NCBI GenBank assembly: GCA_964500435.1 | Contig: CAZCNL010000002.1 | Span: 1 to 64,000 of the forward strand | Direction of reading: 5' to 3' | Length of the DNA: 64,000 bases | Origin: GWF2-33-9 sp964500435 | GTDB lineage: Bacteria; Bacteroidota; Ignavibacteria; Kapaibacteriales; UBA2268 | Shown: positions 42,714 to 52,100 of the stretch, piece by piece | How the letters are laid out: the number at the start of each line of letters is the position of its first letter | Numbering within the stretch: position 1 is the stretch's first letter | The notes under the pieces: generated by a model | Database searches by the model: none | Told to the model about the DNA's origin: nothing | The model's input: only the letters and a program-made list of their open reading frames with translations | Translations under genes and position numbers: made by a program

Positions 42714-45700
42714 TTATTTCACAACGTTAATTTTAGTAACTTGGAAGTTTGAACCATTAGTTATTTTCAACAAGTAAGCACCTGCTGGCAAATTGGAATT
42801 ATTTAATGAAACTGCATAAGCTCCATTATTGTAATTACCGTTAACTAATGTCATAACTTCAGAGCCAACTTCGTTGTATAATTTAATTGTTACATTTCCA
42901 TTTTCAACTACTGTAAAGTTTACTGTTGAAATTCCAGCTACTGGATTTGGATAAACTGCTACATTTAAATTAGTTACGTTGTCAACTCTTTCTATTTTAA
43001 CAGCACCAAATGTTGTGTTGTTAACTGCCACGGAACGATTATTTTGGTCGATTGTTCCAAATACTTTGCCTGATACAGCATCACTGATTGTATATTCTGC
43101 ATTTGGATTATCAATTGTAAATAATACTGGATAAGTTGTTCCTTGTAATTTTACTACACTTTCATTTGTGTTGCTTAAATATAAATTGTTGTTGAATCGT
43201 ACATCAAATAAACCTGCTGGAGGCACTGGTGGCAATTCAAACATTGCATTGTCGATACTTGAATTGTTTGTTAAATACAAGTTTGAAGTATGTTGTTCAT
43301 TATCAGCAATAGTTAATTTTGTTGTTGATAATAAAATTTCTTCTTTGTTTGTATTTACAACTGAACGTTCGTCTTCTGGAATAAATGGTGCTACGAGTTT
43401 TAAATAACCTGTATTATTTACTTTAATCCAGTAGCCTAAACCTGGTAATATTTGAGATACTTCACGGTATCCTAAATCAGTGCTGTAGCCCCATACACCA
43501 TATTTCAATGTATAGTCTATAGTTGGAACTGGTGAACCTTCAAATTGAGTAAATGAAATGTCTGTAATGTTCATTGGTGCAGATACTGAACCAATTGCGT
43601 TCCATCCACCACTTATTGTTGGGTCATCAACATCTGGTTTATCGCCTGCATAAACTTTTACTTTATCAAATGGATATACAACTTCTCTGATTTCTGTTCC
43701 GTTGAAGAATTTATCAACTGAATCACCATATTTTACAAAGTAGCCAACACCAACTCTCAAACTTGTTTCTGGTTGATATTGATTTTGTGAGAAGAAGTAA
43801 GGAACGTTAATTGCTCTTGGATAAAATACATTCCAAGTAGGATTAACTGGTCTTACTGGTAATGAAACAAAATTCCAACCTTTTTTAATAATTGGTTTTT
43901 CATTTGCATCTAAGAACTTAATATCTTTTGGTAAAGTATACTCAATCAAGAATGAAGTAATGGATGCGTCATTAATTGTAAAGGAACGTACATTGCCCTC
44001 TCCATCTAATGGTGTACCATTTCTCATATCAATTGGTTGGAATAATTGACCATTTAATGTATCACGTAAGAATACTCTCGCACCTGCTGGGAATTGGCGA
44101 ACATCCCAAGAAACAACTACAGGATAATTGCTAACACCACCAGCATTAAATCTTACATAAAATATGTGTGATCTATTATTATCAAAGTCTCTAATATCTT
44201 TAGAGCCAGTTCTTGGGGCACGTGCATTTGGTGCAAAATCTCCATATCCGTTTGGATATTTTGCAGCTGTTTTTGGATATACTGGTGGATATGGGAAGAA
44301 TCGTGCATCAAATGTTTGGCCTGTTGCTAATCCTGTAGCTGGGTGGTATTCACCATATAATGAATCTACACCAACTGTGCCACGTGGACCTGTACCAAAT
44401 ACTAATGTTGTATTATCGCCGCTACTTGATCTTGAGTTTCTTATGTTCAAGAATATTCCACCTGGGTATCCTTCTGGATTTGCAGTTCCTCTTGGTTCAT
44501 ATGGATTTCTAATGAAGAGGAATTTAACTTTTAATCTAACGTTGTTGTATTTTGCAACAGGTGATTTAAATGTTAAATAACCTTCGTAGAAGCCTGCTTT
44601 TTCTTGGTCAGTTGGATCATTTAATTTTAATTTTGTAGGGTCACATATAATATTTAAATGATATGGAGATTGTTTAACAGTAGCTTGACCAGCTGGATCT
44701 TTTAATACTCCTAAGATATCATTATCTAAATAATTGATAGTTCTTTTTCTTTTAGCTTTGCCATCTTGGTCTGTAGTTGTGAAAAGCCATGGTTCACTTG
44801 ATTCAATTTCGATATTAGTTAATCTTGAACGTTCAACTTCATTTGCGATGATAATTTTTAATCTACCGAATGGATCAGTTGTATTATTTGAATCAACAGT
44901 GATAATTTGTTCTAATTCCCAATAATCTGGTGAAATCTTATTGATTGTGTATCCTTCATTTACATCCGATGGGAAGTTAAATTGAGGCTCACCATTGGAA
45001 ATTCTAACCATAATTGAACCTGGTCTGTATGGTTCTTTTAAGAATATTTCTTCGTCAACTAAACCTTCGTTGTTAAGTCCACCAACACCTGGATAAGCTG
45101 GTAATGCTGGATAATCTGCTGATGGATCTTTGAAAATATGGCTAAATCCTTTGTATGGTAAATCTTTTGTTACATCTAAATCGTTGTATTTAATTTCATC
45201 TGGTGAAATGTACATAGGTGTTTGCAAATATGTTGTATTTGGATCACCGATGTTTTGTTTACCAATAATTTTGAATTTTACATAAAGTAACACATACCAA
45301 CGATTAGTAAATGTTTTATCATTATGTCTCATTGGTTGAGTTGATGTTCCTGTAATTGTAACTCTACGACCTCTTTTTACTTGTGTACCAGGAGCATCTT
45401 TAATTTGATCCCAAGTAGTGTAATCAATGTATTTCCAGAAGTCATAATCTGGTTTGTCATCCCATTTAATATTCCAACCATATGCGAATGGTGGATCTTC
45501 GTCAATTGTACCATCTAATGTTAAAATGTCTTCCATATATGATGGATGTGTTGTTTGAACACCAGTTGCTTGAACTGCAGCTGCATCATAGAATATTGAA
45601 AACTTGAAACTGTAAATTGGTGGTACTACATATTGTGTCGCATCAAAAGTGAAAAAGTTATTTTGAATGAACACTGGTACCAAAATTTCTCTGGTTGTTG

Positions 45701-45902
45701 CTGATGATGGTGGTATCCATAATCTACCATCTGGATAGATGGTATAATCATAGCCCGAACCATCGGCTGTTAATGAAAGTAAGGGTGATTGAGGTTTTGT
45801 AACATTTTGTGCTTCTACTTTAGCAGTGAAAAGGAAAGTAGCTAAAAGTAGCAACCCCAATACTTTCCCACCATAGCGTGATAGCGAGAAAATCTTCATC
45901 AT
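42714..45902 (-). CDS. Large secreted surface protein with T9SS type A C-terminal domain
   Basis: A 1062-residue protein. The start at 45902 is set by AAGGAG 6 nt upstream and avoids overlap with the previous gene. The signal peptide ends near KVEAQN. The middle holds a repeated module (about 497-657 and again near 890, ELPPVPPAGLFDVRF). It also has a region starting KKGWNFVSLPVRP (about 667-837) found in many Chlorobi/Ignavibacteria surface proteins. The C-terminus (984-1062) is a sorting domain, with VYPNPVAGISTVNF and LPAGAYLLKITNG. It is probably a structural cell-surface protein in an operon with its neighbours. Confidence 0.85.
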   Translation of the reverse strand: MMKIFSLSRYGGKVLGLLLLATFLFTAKVEAQNVTKPQSPLLSLTADGSGYDYTIYPDGRLWIPPSSATTREILVPVFIQNNFFTFDATQYVVPPIYSFKFSIFYDAAAVQATGVQTTHPSYMEDILTLDGTIDEDPPFAYGWNIKWDDKPDYDFWKYIDYTTWDQIKDAPGTQVKRGRRVTITGTSTQPMRHNDKTFTNRWYVLLYVKFKIIGKQNIGDPNTTYLQTPMYISPDEIKYNDLDVTKDLPYKGFSHIFKDPSADYPALPAYPGVGGLNNEGLVDEEIFLKEPYRPGSIMVRISNGEPQFNFPSDVNEGYTINKISPDYWELEQIITVDSNNTTDPFGRLKIIIANEVERSRLTNIEIESSEPWLFTTTDQDGKAKRKRTINYLDNDILGVLKDPAGQATVKQSPYHLNIICDPTKLKLNDPTDQEKAGFYEGYLTFKSPVAKYNNVRLKVKFLFIRNPYEPRGTANPEGYPGGIFLNIRNSRSSSGDNTTLVFGTGPRGTVGVDSLYGEYHPATGLATGQTFDARFFPYPPVYPKTAAKYPNGYGDFAPNARAPRTGSKDIRDFDNNRSHIFYVRFNAGGVSNYPVVVSWDVRQFPAGARVFLRDTLNGQLFQPIDMRNGTPLDGEGNVRSFTINDASITSFLIEYTLPKDIKFLDANEKPIIKKGWNFVSLPVRPVNPTWNVFYPRAINVPYFFSQNQYQPETSLRVGVGYFVKYGDSVDKFFNGTEIREVVYPFDKVKVYAGDKPDVDDPTISGGWNAIGSVSAPMNITDISFTQFEGSPVPTIDYTLKYGVWGYSTDLGYREVSQILPGLGYWIKVNNTGYLKLVAPFIPEDERSVVNTNKEEILLSTTKLTIADNEQHTSNLYLTNNSSIDNAMFELPPVPPAGLFDVRFNNNLYLSNTNESVVKLQGTTYPVLFTIDNPNAEYTISDAVSGKVFGTIDQNNRSVAVNNTTFGAVKIERVDNVTNLNVAVYPNPVAGISTVNFTVVENGNVTIKLYNEVGSEVMTLVNGNYNNGAYAVSLNNSNLPAGAYLLKITNGSNFQVTKINVVK

Positions 45903-45908
45903 TTCAAA

Positions 45909-45914
45909 CTCCTT
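45909..45914 (-). promoter_or_regulatory. Ribosome binding site deciding the start of the 1062-residue protein
   Basis: Reverse-strand AAGGAG, 6 nt before the ATG at 45902. It overlaps the stop of the preceding gene (ends 45913), implying coupled translation. Confidence 0.65.
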
Positions 45915-47091
45915 ATTTTGTTGAATAACATTTATAAAACTTTTTATTTTCAATTTTATCATTTTTTTCTATTCTTATAAAATAAATATTTTCTTTAAAT
46001 TCATTTGTAAAAATCTTAATTTCAGTCTTGTTTTGGACGTTTTCTTCATATATTTTTGAACCAAGTAAATTATAGATCGAAATTTTAATTATTTTTTGGT
46101 CAAAATTATTGATTGATATAACACCTTCTTGATTAACTATGTTTTTATCTCCATCCTTTACGCTAACAAAGCTCGAATCTTTTGTTATTTTGATTGGTGC
46201 TGTTTTATAATTAAATATGCAACTACAATCATTATATTCTACTTTATTTAGCCCATAGCTATAATCTGTAATTGTATCATTTAATACGTATGCGGCTTTT
46301 ATATCCAAAACGAAATTTGTTACTCTTTCATTCAAACTTAATTCAATTTCACTGTTAGAAAATTTATCGATATTTACATTATCATTCGATTTTACATCAA
46401 AAATCGAAACAGTGTCTTGCCCATTAAAATATAATTTCAATTTGTTAACAAAATTATAATCGGGCAATTTCACATTTAGTTTGTAATCGATTTCAGTTTC
46501 TTTCGGTTGCAAAATGAATTTGCTTGAATCAGGTATTATAGTAACAATTCGTTCGGGTTTTTCTATTGGTTCGATGTAAACATAGCCACCACCTAATGTA
46601 TCATTTAACTTTTTTTTGAATTCGTCAGTAAAGTTGAGTGCTGTAATCTGCACCCAGCTTGAATCTTTGCAAGTGCCACCAATCCATTCGGCTGAAAATG
46701 CTATTAATATACTATCGTTATATGCTGGTGGAACATTAAAGTTAAATGTTGTTGCATACCCTTTTACTTTATCACCTTCAAGACCTAAACTAAAACTTTT
46801 TTCTTCAAAGAACTCTGATAATGTATTCCCAACCAAATAGTTTGTAAACTTTATTTTAGTCGGGTCATATTTTAATTCAATATCAAAACCATATAGTGAA
46901 TCTGCTTTTTTTATTTCGCCAATGTTAACTTTTAGTACCAATCTTGTTTTTGCTAAACTATCGCAAGCATCTACTAATTTGTTAACAAGAATATATGGTT
47001 TATATTGGCTGAACAATTTCCCGTCGGGTATTGCCAGAATAATTGTAATAATTATTATTGATACAATACCCGACAGAAACTTATTCTTCAT
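45913..47091 (-). CDS. Secreted cohesin-like domain protein with degenerate T9SS C-terminal domain
   Basis: A 392-residue protein with an N-terminal membrane/signal segment (about 8-24). Residues about 30-165 have a cohesin-like pattern (LYGFDIELKYDPTKIKFTNY, then ILIAFSAEW), as in adhesion and scaffold proteins. A Cys pair lies in YNDCSCIF. The last 70 residues (IKISIYNLLGSKIYEENV ... ENIYFIRIEKNDK) resemble a sorting domain without the usual YPNP opening. It lies 17 bp after the 644-residue protein gene. Confidence 0.7.
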   Translation of the reverse strand: MKNKFLSGIVSIIIITIILAIPDGKLFSQYKPYILVNKLVDACDSLAKTRLVLKVNIGEIKKADSLYGFDIELKYDPTKIKFTNYLVGNTLSEFFEEKSFSLGLEGDKVKGYATTFNFNVPPAYNDSILIAFSAEWIGGTCKDSSWVQITALNFTDEFKKKLNDTLGGGYVYIEPIEKPERIVTIIPDSSKFILQPKETEIDYKLNVKLPDYNFVNKLKLYFNGQDTVSIFDVKSNDNVNIDKFSNSEIELSLNERVTNFVLDIKAAYVLNDTITDYSYGLNKVEYNDCSCIFNYKTAPIKITKDSSFVSVKDGDKNIVNQEGVISINNFDQKIIKISIYNLLGSKIYEENVQNKTEIKIFTNEFKENIYFIRIEKNDKIENKKFYKCYSTK

Positions 47092-47108
47092 TTCAAATAA
47101 CTTTAATA

Positions 47109-49043
47109 TTATTTAACAATAACTTTTCCTGTTGCAATGTTGCCATTACCTTCTAAGCGATAGAAATATGAACCTGTTGCAATGTTTGCTGTTGCGTCAA
47201 TGATATAAGTACCTTGATTATATTCGCCATTTGCTACTGTTGCAACTTCTTTTCCAAATAAGTCATAAACTTTTAATGTATAATTTCCATTTTCAGGAAT
47301 GTTTACGACAAACTGTAAATTGTTGCTATTTGCAGGATTTTGTGTTGTATTTACGCTTAAACCTTTGATTTCAGTATCATTAACGAGTGCATATTTCTTA
47401 TTGATTTTGTTTACGTCATTCAAACGAGTGTCTGTAAATTCGAGGTTTATGTCAGTTGTACGAACTAAAACAGTTGCAATTGGTTCATCTGTATTGAATT
47501 TTGAATTACCCGATACTACTAAATTTGAACCATTATAAGTATAGAATACATCTTGGTTTGCAGTAACACCGATAATATCACCATTCAATTTTGTTTTGAA
47601 TCCGATTGGACCTTGAACATCATCGTTTAAATAAACTGGAACTTCGAATAAATTGTTACCGAGTGAATTGATTGCTTTGACAGTTACATCTAATTTTTCT
47701 AAGTCAGCTGGTACTTTTCCTTTTATTACAGTTGTATCGAGCAACCATGGTAATTCAGGAACTTTTGCAGCTATATATGCTAAAATTAATGCAGCGTCAT
47801 ATTCATTTGCTTCGAATAATATTTGTTTTAATGAACTTACTTCACTTGGTAAATCTTCATCATAATTTTTGCTTTTTGTAGTAACATTTTTACGTACTGA
47901 GTTCACATCATAGTAGTAACGTCCGTTATGGTTTACGTCACCATGATAAGCTGCACGTCTACGAATTGGGTCTAATGGAATTTCAGACGCAACTGATCTC
48001 ATAATTAAACGAGCATCATTTACTGTTACATATTTGTTTTGTTTTGGATAACCAAAATCATAATTTTTGTTTCCTGGTGCTTTTGAAAAGTCAACATCAC
48101 CATCGCCCCAGAATTCTGCTAAATTGAAGCTCTTGAATGCTTTGAAATAAAATTTAGCTTCTTTAATTGTTGTTGGAGGCCAGTCGTTTGAATATGATTT
48201 TGTCTTTGTTACTTGTGAATATGGTACATTTGGATTTGCTTTTAAGTATATTTCGTTGATGAATGCATTTAAAAAGTCTGCATCGTTTCCAACGATTTTA
48301 CCTTCGCCTTTAATACCAATTGTTGCGCCTTTAGTTTGAATTCTATTATCGTCAGTTGGTCCTAAATATGGATTACCGCCAACATTTCCGTAGTAAAATT
48401 CAATGTCGCCTTGTTTTGAATATTGGTCGTTTGACTTAATTAAACGTAATTGGAAATTTCCTATACTATTTTTTAAGTCTTTTCCTTCGTATTTGTAGTT
48501 GATGTTTAAATCACGCCATTCAACTATAAGTTGGTTACCGTCTGAATAATACAATATCTTTGATGGTTTGAATCCACGTGCATTTAAATCTTCTAATCCT
48601 CTGTAATAGTGATCACCCCAAAATGGTGCTAATACATTTACTGGATATGAGTTTGCATCAAGAAACAATCCATCTTGGTCCTTCGGTGGAAGGAATGGTG
48701 GATATTGCACAACATTGTTTTCTTTCTTTCCAAAAGTTACAAATCCATTGATGTTGATCCATAATTTGTTATAAACCTCTCCATTGAATTCGAAATCGAA
48801 TCCTATATCGATAGCTTTATAACCATCATCGAAATCTGGCACATCAAAGTTTGGAGGCAATGCAAAGTCTGTACGAGGTATAACTACTACATTCGGATTG
48901 GCTTCATCCAATTGATTGTAGAAAGTTGTTACAACACGTACAGTGTCAAATTCTCCATAGACTTGTGCTTTTAGTTGAGTTGTTATTCCAGCCATCAGAA
49001 AGAATATCATCACTCCGATTGACAATTTGAATAATCTCTTCAT
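47109..49043 (-). CDS. Secreted protein with dockerin-like repeats and T9SS type A C-terminal domain
   Basis: A 644-residue protein. The signal peptide ends near LKAQV. Residues about 30-290 form a beta-sandwich with DIGFDFEFNGEVYNKLWININGF, a nidogen/PKD-neighbour-like pattern common in this phylum. Residues about 311-433 carry dockerin-like Ca loops (GDGDVDFS ... VTVNDARLIMRSV and GDVNHNGRYYYDV ... EYDAALILAYIA). A cohesin-like segment follows (about 447-548), and a sorting domain at 574-643 (YTLKVYDLFGKEVATV, ATGSYFYRLEG). GAGGAG 5 nt or so before the ATG is a strong start signal. Confidence 0.78.
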   Translation of the reverse strand: MKRLFKLSIGVMIFFLMAGITTQLKAQVYGEFDTVRVVTTFYNQLDEANPNVVVIPRTDFALPPNFDVPDFDDGYKAIDIGFDFEFNGEVYNKLWININGFVTFGKKENNVVQYPPFLPPKDQDGLFLDANSYPVNVLAPFWGDHYYRGLEDLNARGFKPSKILYYSDGNQLIVEWRDLNINYKYEGKDLKNSIGNFQLRLIKSNDQYSKQGDIEFYYGNVGGNPYLGPTDDNRIQTKGATIGIKGEGKIVGNDADFLNAFINEIYLKANPNVPYSQVTKTKSYSNDWPPTTIKEAKFYFKAFKSFNLAEFWGDGDVDFSKAPGNKNYDFGYPKQNKYVTVNDARLIMRSVASEIPLDPIRRRAAYHGDVNHNGRYYYDVNSVRKNVTTKSKNYDEDLPSEVSSLKQILFEANEYDAALILAYIAAKVPELPWLLDTTVIKGKVPADLEKLDVTVKAINSLGNNLFEVPVYLNDDVQGPIGFKTKLNGDIIGVTANQDVFYTYNGSNLVVSGNSKFNTDEPIATVLVRTTDINLEFTDTRLNDVNKINKKYALVNDTEIKGLSVNTTQNPANSNNLQFVVNIPENGNYTLKVYDLFGKEVATVANGEYNQGTYIIDATANIATGSYFYRLEGNGNIATGKVIVK

Positions 49044-49090
49044 ATTTACTCCTCTATTATTATAATTATTTTCTTAAGTTATACATTTTT

Positions 49091-49117
49091 GGTTGCTCCT
49101 CACCAAGAGGAGCAACC
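49091..49117. promoter_or_regulatory. Perfect intergenic hairpin downstream of the giant gene
   Basis: An 11-bp perfect stem (49091-49101 with 49107-49117; left arm ggttgctcctc) with loop accaa lies between the 2655- and 644-residue protein genes. On the reverse strand it is followed by an A-run, not T, so it is not a classical terminator. It may stabilise or process the mRNA. Confidence 0.55.
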
Positions 49118-49127
49118 TTCAATGTGA

Positions 49128-52100
49128 TTATCTTACAACTACTACTGGATATGTAGAAGTTTCATTTCCTGCGTACATTCTAATGGAGTATGCACCTGCT
49201 GGTAATGGTCTACCGGAGTGGTCATTTCCATTCCAATTTACTGTATATGTACCAGCGTTCATAAATCCATTTTCAATAGTAGTTACTACGTTTCCGAGTG
49301 CATCCACGATATCAATTCTTACTTCTGATGCTTTTGACAAACCATAAGTAATTGTTGAATTGATGGATACTGGGTTTGGACTTACTGAGTTTATTCCATT
49401 TACAATATCGTTGCTGTTATCAACACTGCTTAACCAGTCGTGAACAATTACGAATGCGTTAAGTGACGAGTTGTTGATTACAACTTGGAACAATTCTGGG
49501 TCGCTTGTGCTATAACCAGCAATTACGTCTGCTTGCTTCTTGAAGTTCTTATCTGGATCTGTCATTCCAAAGCTAAAGATATTTCCATTTGATGAGAAAT
49601 CTCTTAAGTACCAGCTTGCACCTGTTGGATTAGCTGTTGTATTATCTTTAGTTGGTACTTCTTTTGGTCTCCAACTTAATGTTACTGGATAGAATGTTGA
49701 CGAACCATTTACTTCTCCACCAGCTTGGAATTTTGCTTTGTAAATTTCTTCTTTGTTTACATTTGCTGTAGCTGTTGGATAAATATTACGTAATGTTCCA
49801 TTTCTTGTTGGGATTACCCAGCGTGCATCGAATACGTCTAATGGTGGAACTGGTGGTAATTCATATTCGCAAAGGTTATAGTCTAAGAAGCCTAAATAGT
49901 TAGGACTATCTGTTCCATCACCTGTTGTTACACCATCTTTACTGTTTGGTAATGGTGATGTACCGAATTGCAATACTTGAGTTGCACCACGTGAATTTGT
50001 TACATTGATATTGCAAACGAAATCTGTTTCGAGTGATATTTGCAATCTATAAATCATTGTTACTGATTGACCGGCTTTATCTGTCGCAATAACTTTAATT
50101 GTTATTTTGCCATCAGATTCTGGATTTAATTTGAAGTTATTAGTGAATATTTTTACAATCACTGTATCTTTCAAACCATCACCATTGATAACCTTTGGAC
50201 TTACATCTAATAATGTTGGGTCTATTGGGTTATCTCTACCGTCCAATAATTTCAATGTAATTGTTTCATCTGAATTGTTTCTGAGTAAATCTAAGTCTAC
50301 TATCTTAATGTTATCTTCGTATTTGGCATCATAATCGATACATTTTACTGCAGGAGCTGCTGTAATAACTGGTATATGATTTACAGGTAATACTTTCATT
50401 GGTATTTGTTTTAATGAACGTAAACCGTTTTCATCTTCAACAACTACGCTTACCATTATATTGGCTGGTGCATCTTTTACTCCTGGTTTTCCATATAATA
50501 ATCCAGTTTCTTTATTGATTTTGAGCCATTTTGGTGTAGTCTTGTAATTTGTTAAGTTGTATTTACCAGCATCGGCATAGCAATCATCTATTGCTAATTC
50601 GCTTCTTGCATCGTCAACATAAATCAATTCAAATTTATGTTTTTGTCCGAAGTTCGGGTCAAAGAATTTAACTTGTTTTGTTAAATCCATTAACTCTGGA
50701 TTATAATCTGTACCTTCAACTGCATCTGGTAATGATGTTGTAGTAATTTCTGGTTGAACGTTGATGAATAATTCTAATCTCTTATTAGTAACTCCACCAT
50801 GGCCATCATTTGCTACAATTACAAATACTGTATCAGTATTTAACGCACCGTTACTTTGATTTGTTGGAATTAAATATGGTAATACTTGATCTTTTGGAAC
50901 TCTGATATTTAATCTACCGAATGTAGTGAAATCAACTCCATTTTGATCTGGTTGGTCATCTGTATTGTAGAAATACATATTATTATATGACATCCATGCT
51001 GGTTTTGTTTGCATAATTACATTACCAGGTCCACCTTCACCAAATTCATCACCTTTATAGTATGTTGTATCGATAACTGCAGTGTCGCCTTCCATTGGTC
51101 TAATTGCAGTATTTGCAAAACCGTATGCAGTTCTACCATATGGATAGTTCCAATTAATTGCCCAACTATCTTCTAATTCATCGTCTGTGTTTAAGTCGAT
51201 TTGGAATCTTAATTTGTCAGTTAAGTTTGCAATTAATTTACCTTCTGCTGTTGTTTTGCAAGTATAAACTGATGGCACATATGATTTTGTTTCTGTTTTG
51301 CGTGTTGCTAAATCAGTTATAACAGTTGCCTGACCTAATTCTTCAGCCTTTGTATTTGGATCGATGAATCTTGGAACGCTATCTACAACAAATAATTTGA
51401 AGTCTTTAATTCTTGTATAGAATTTGCCGAAATCAATTGTATCTTGTTGTAAATATCTTGCATTTTGAATATCATATATAGGACTGCTATAGTATCCTGG
51501 ATATGTTTCGATAAATCTATCGATTACATCTTGTGGTGCGTTAACAGCCAATAATGAATCATATGTTCTATAGTTTGGAGGATAGTTAGCTGCACCGACT
51601 GATACAACTTCTCCACCTGGAACTACGTAAGGATTAATTGGTTGACCATATAATCTTAAGTAGCCTTTTGATCCCCATTTTTCTTCATCTAATGCTTTTA
51701 CTGTATCAGCTAATAACCAACGATATGCACCTGAGTTAGGATCAACTGACCATGTATATGTGATTTGTGGATATTTGCTTGACCAATCTGTTCCTTCATA
51801 TGATCTTGGATCATAGAATTTATTAACATCAATTGCTGTTACGTTAATGATACTATCACGTCCTCTATTTTGAATATCATCTAATTTTGAGTATTCTGAG
51901 CCAGCTTCAGCAGGATATGATCTATCTTCTGAAACAAAGATTTTATCTTTGAATTCAACTGGTGTTACATTTTCCAATGCAGGAATGTCTCCTGTAAATA
52001 CTGGTGGTTCTGTGCTACCAGTTATTGTGAACGATATACCATCTTGATAAGCTTTATCTGCGCCATCTCTCCATAATGCTGTACGTGAAACTATTCTTAC

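Noticed and set aside
44164..44580. 138-codon forward frame within the 1062-residue T9SS gene
   Set aside because: Opposite-strand shadow of a repetitive secreted protein; no start signal or motif.
49091..49117. Rho-independent terminator for the giant gene
   Set aside because: The stem is perfect but is followed by an A-run on the transcribed strand, so the U-tract is missing; kept as a regulatory hairpin.
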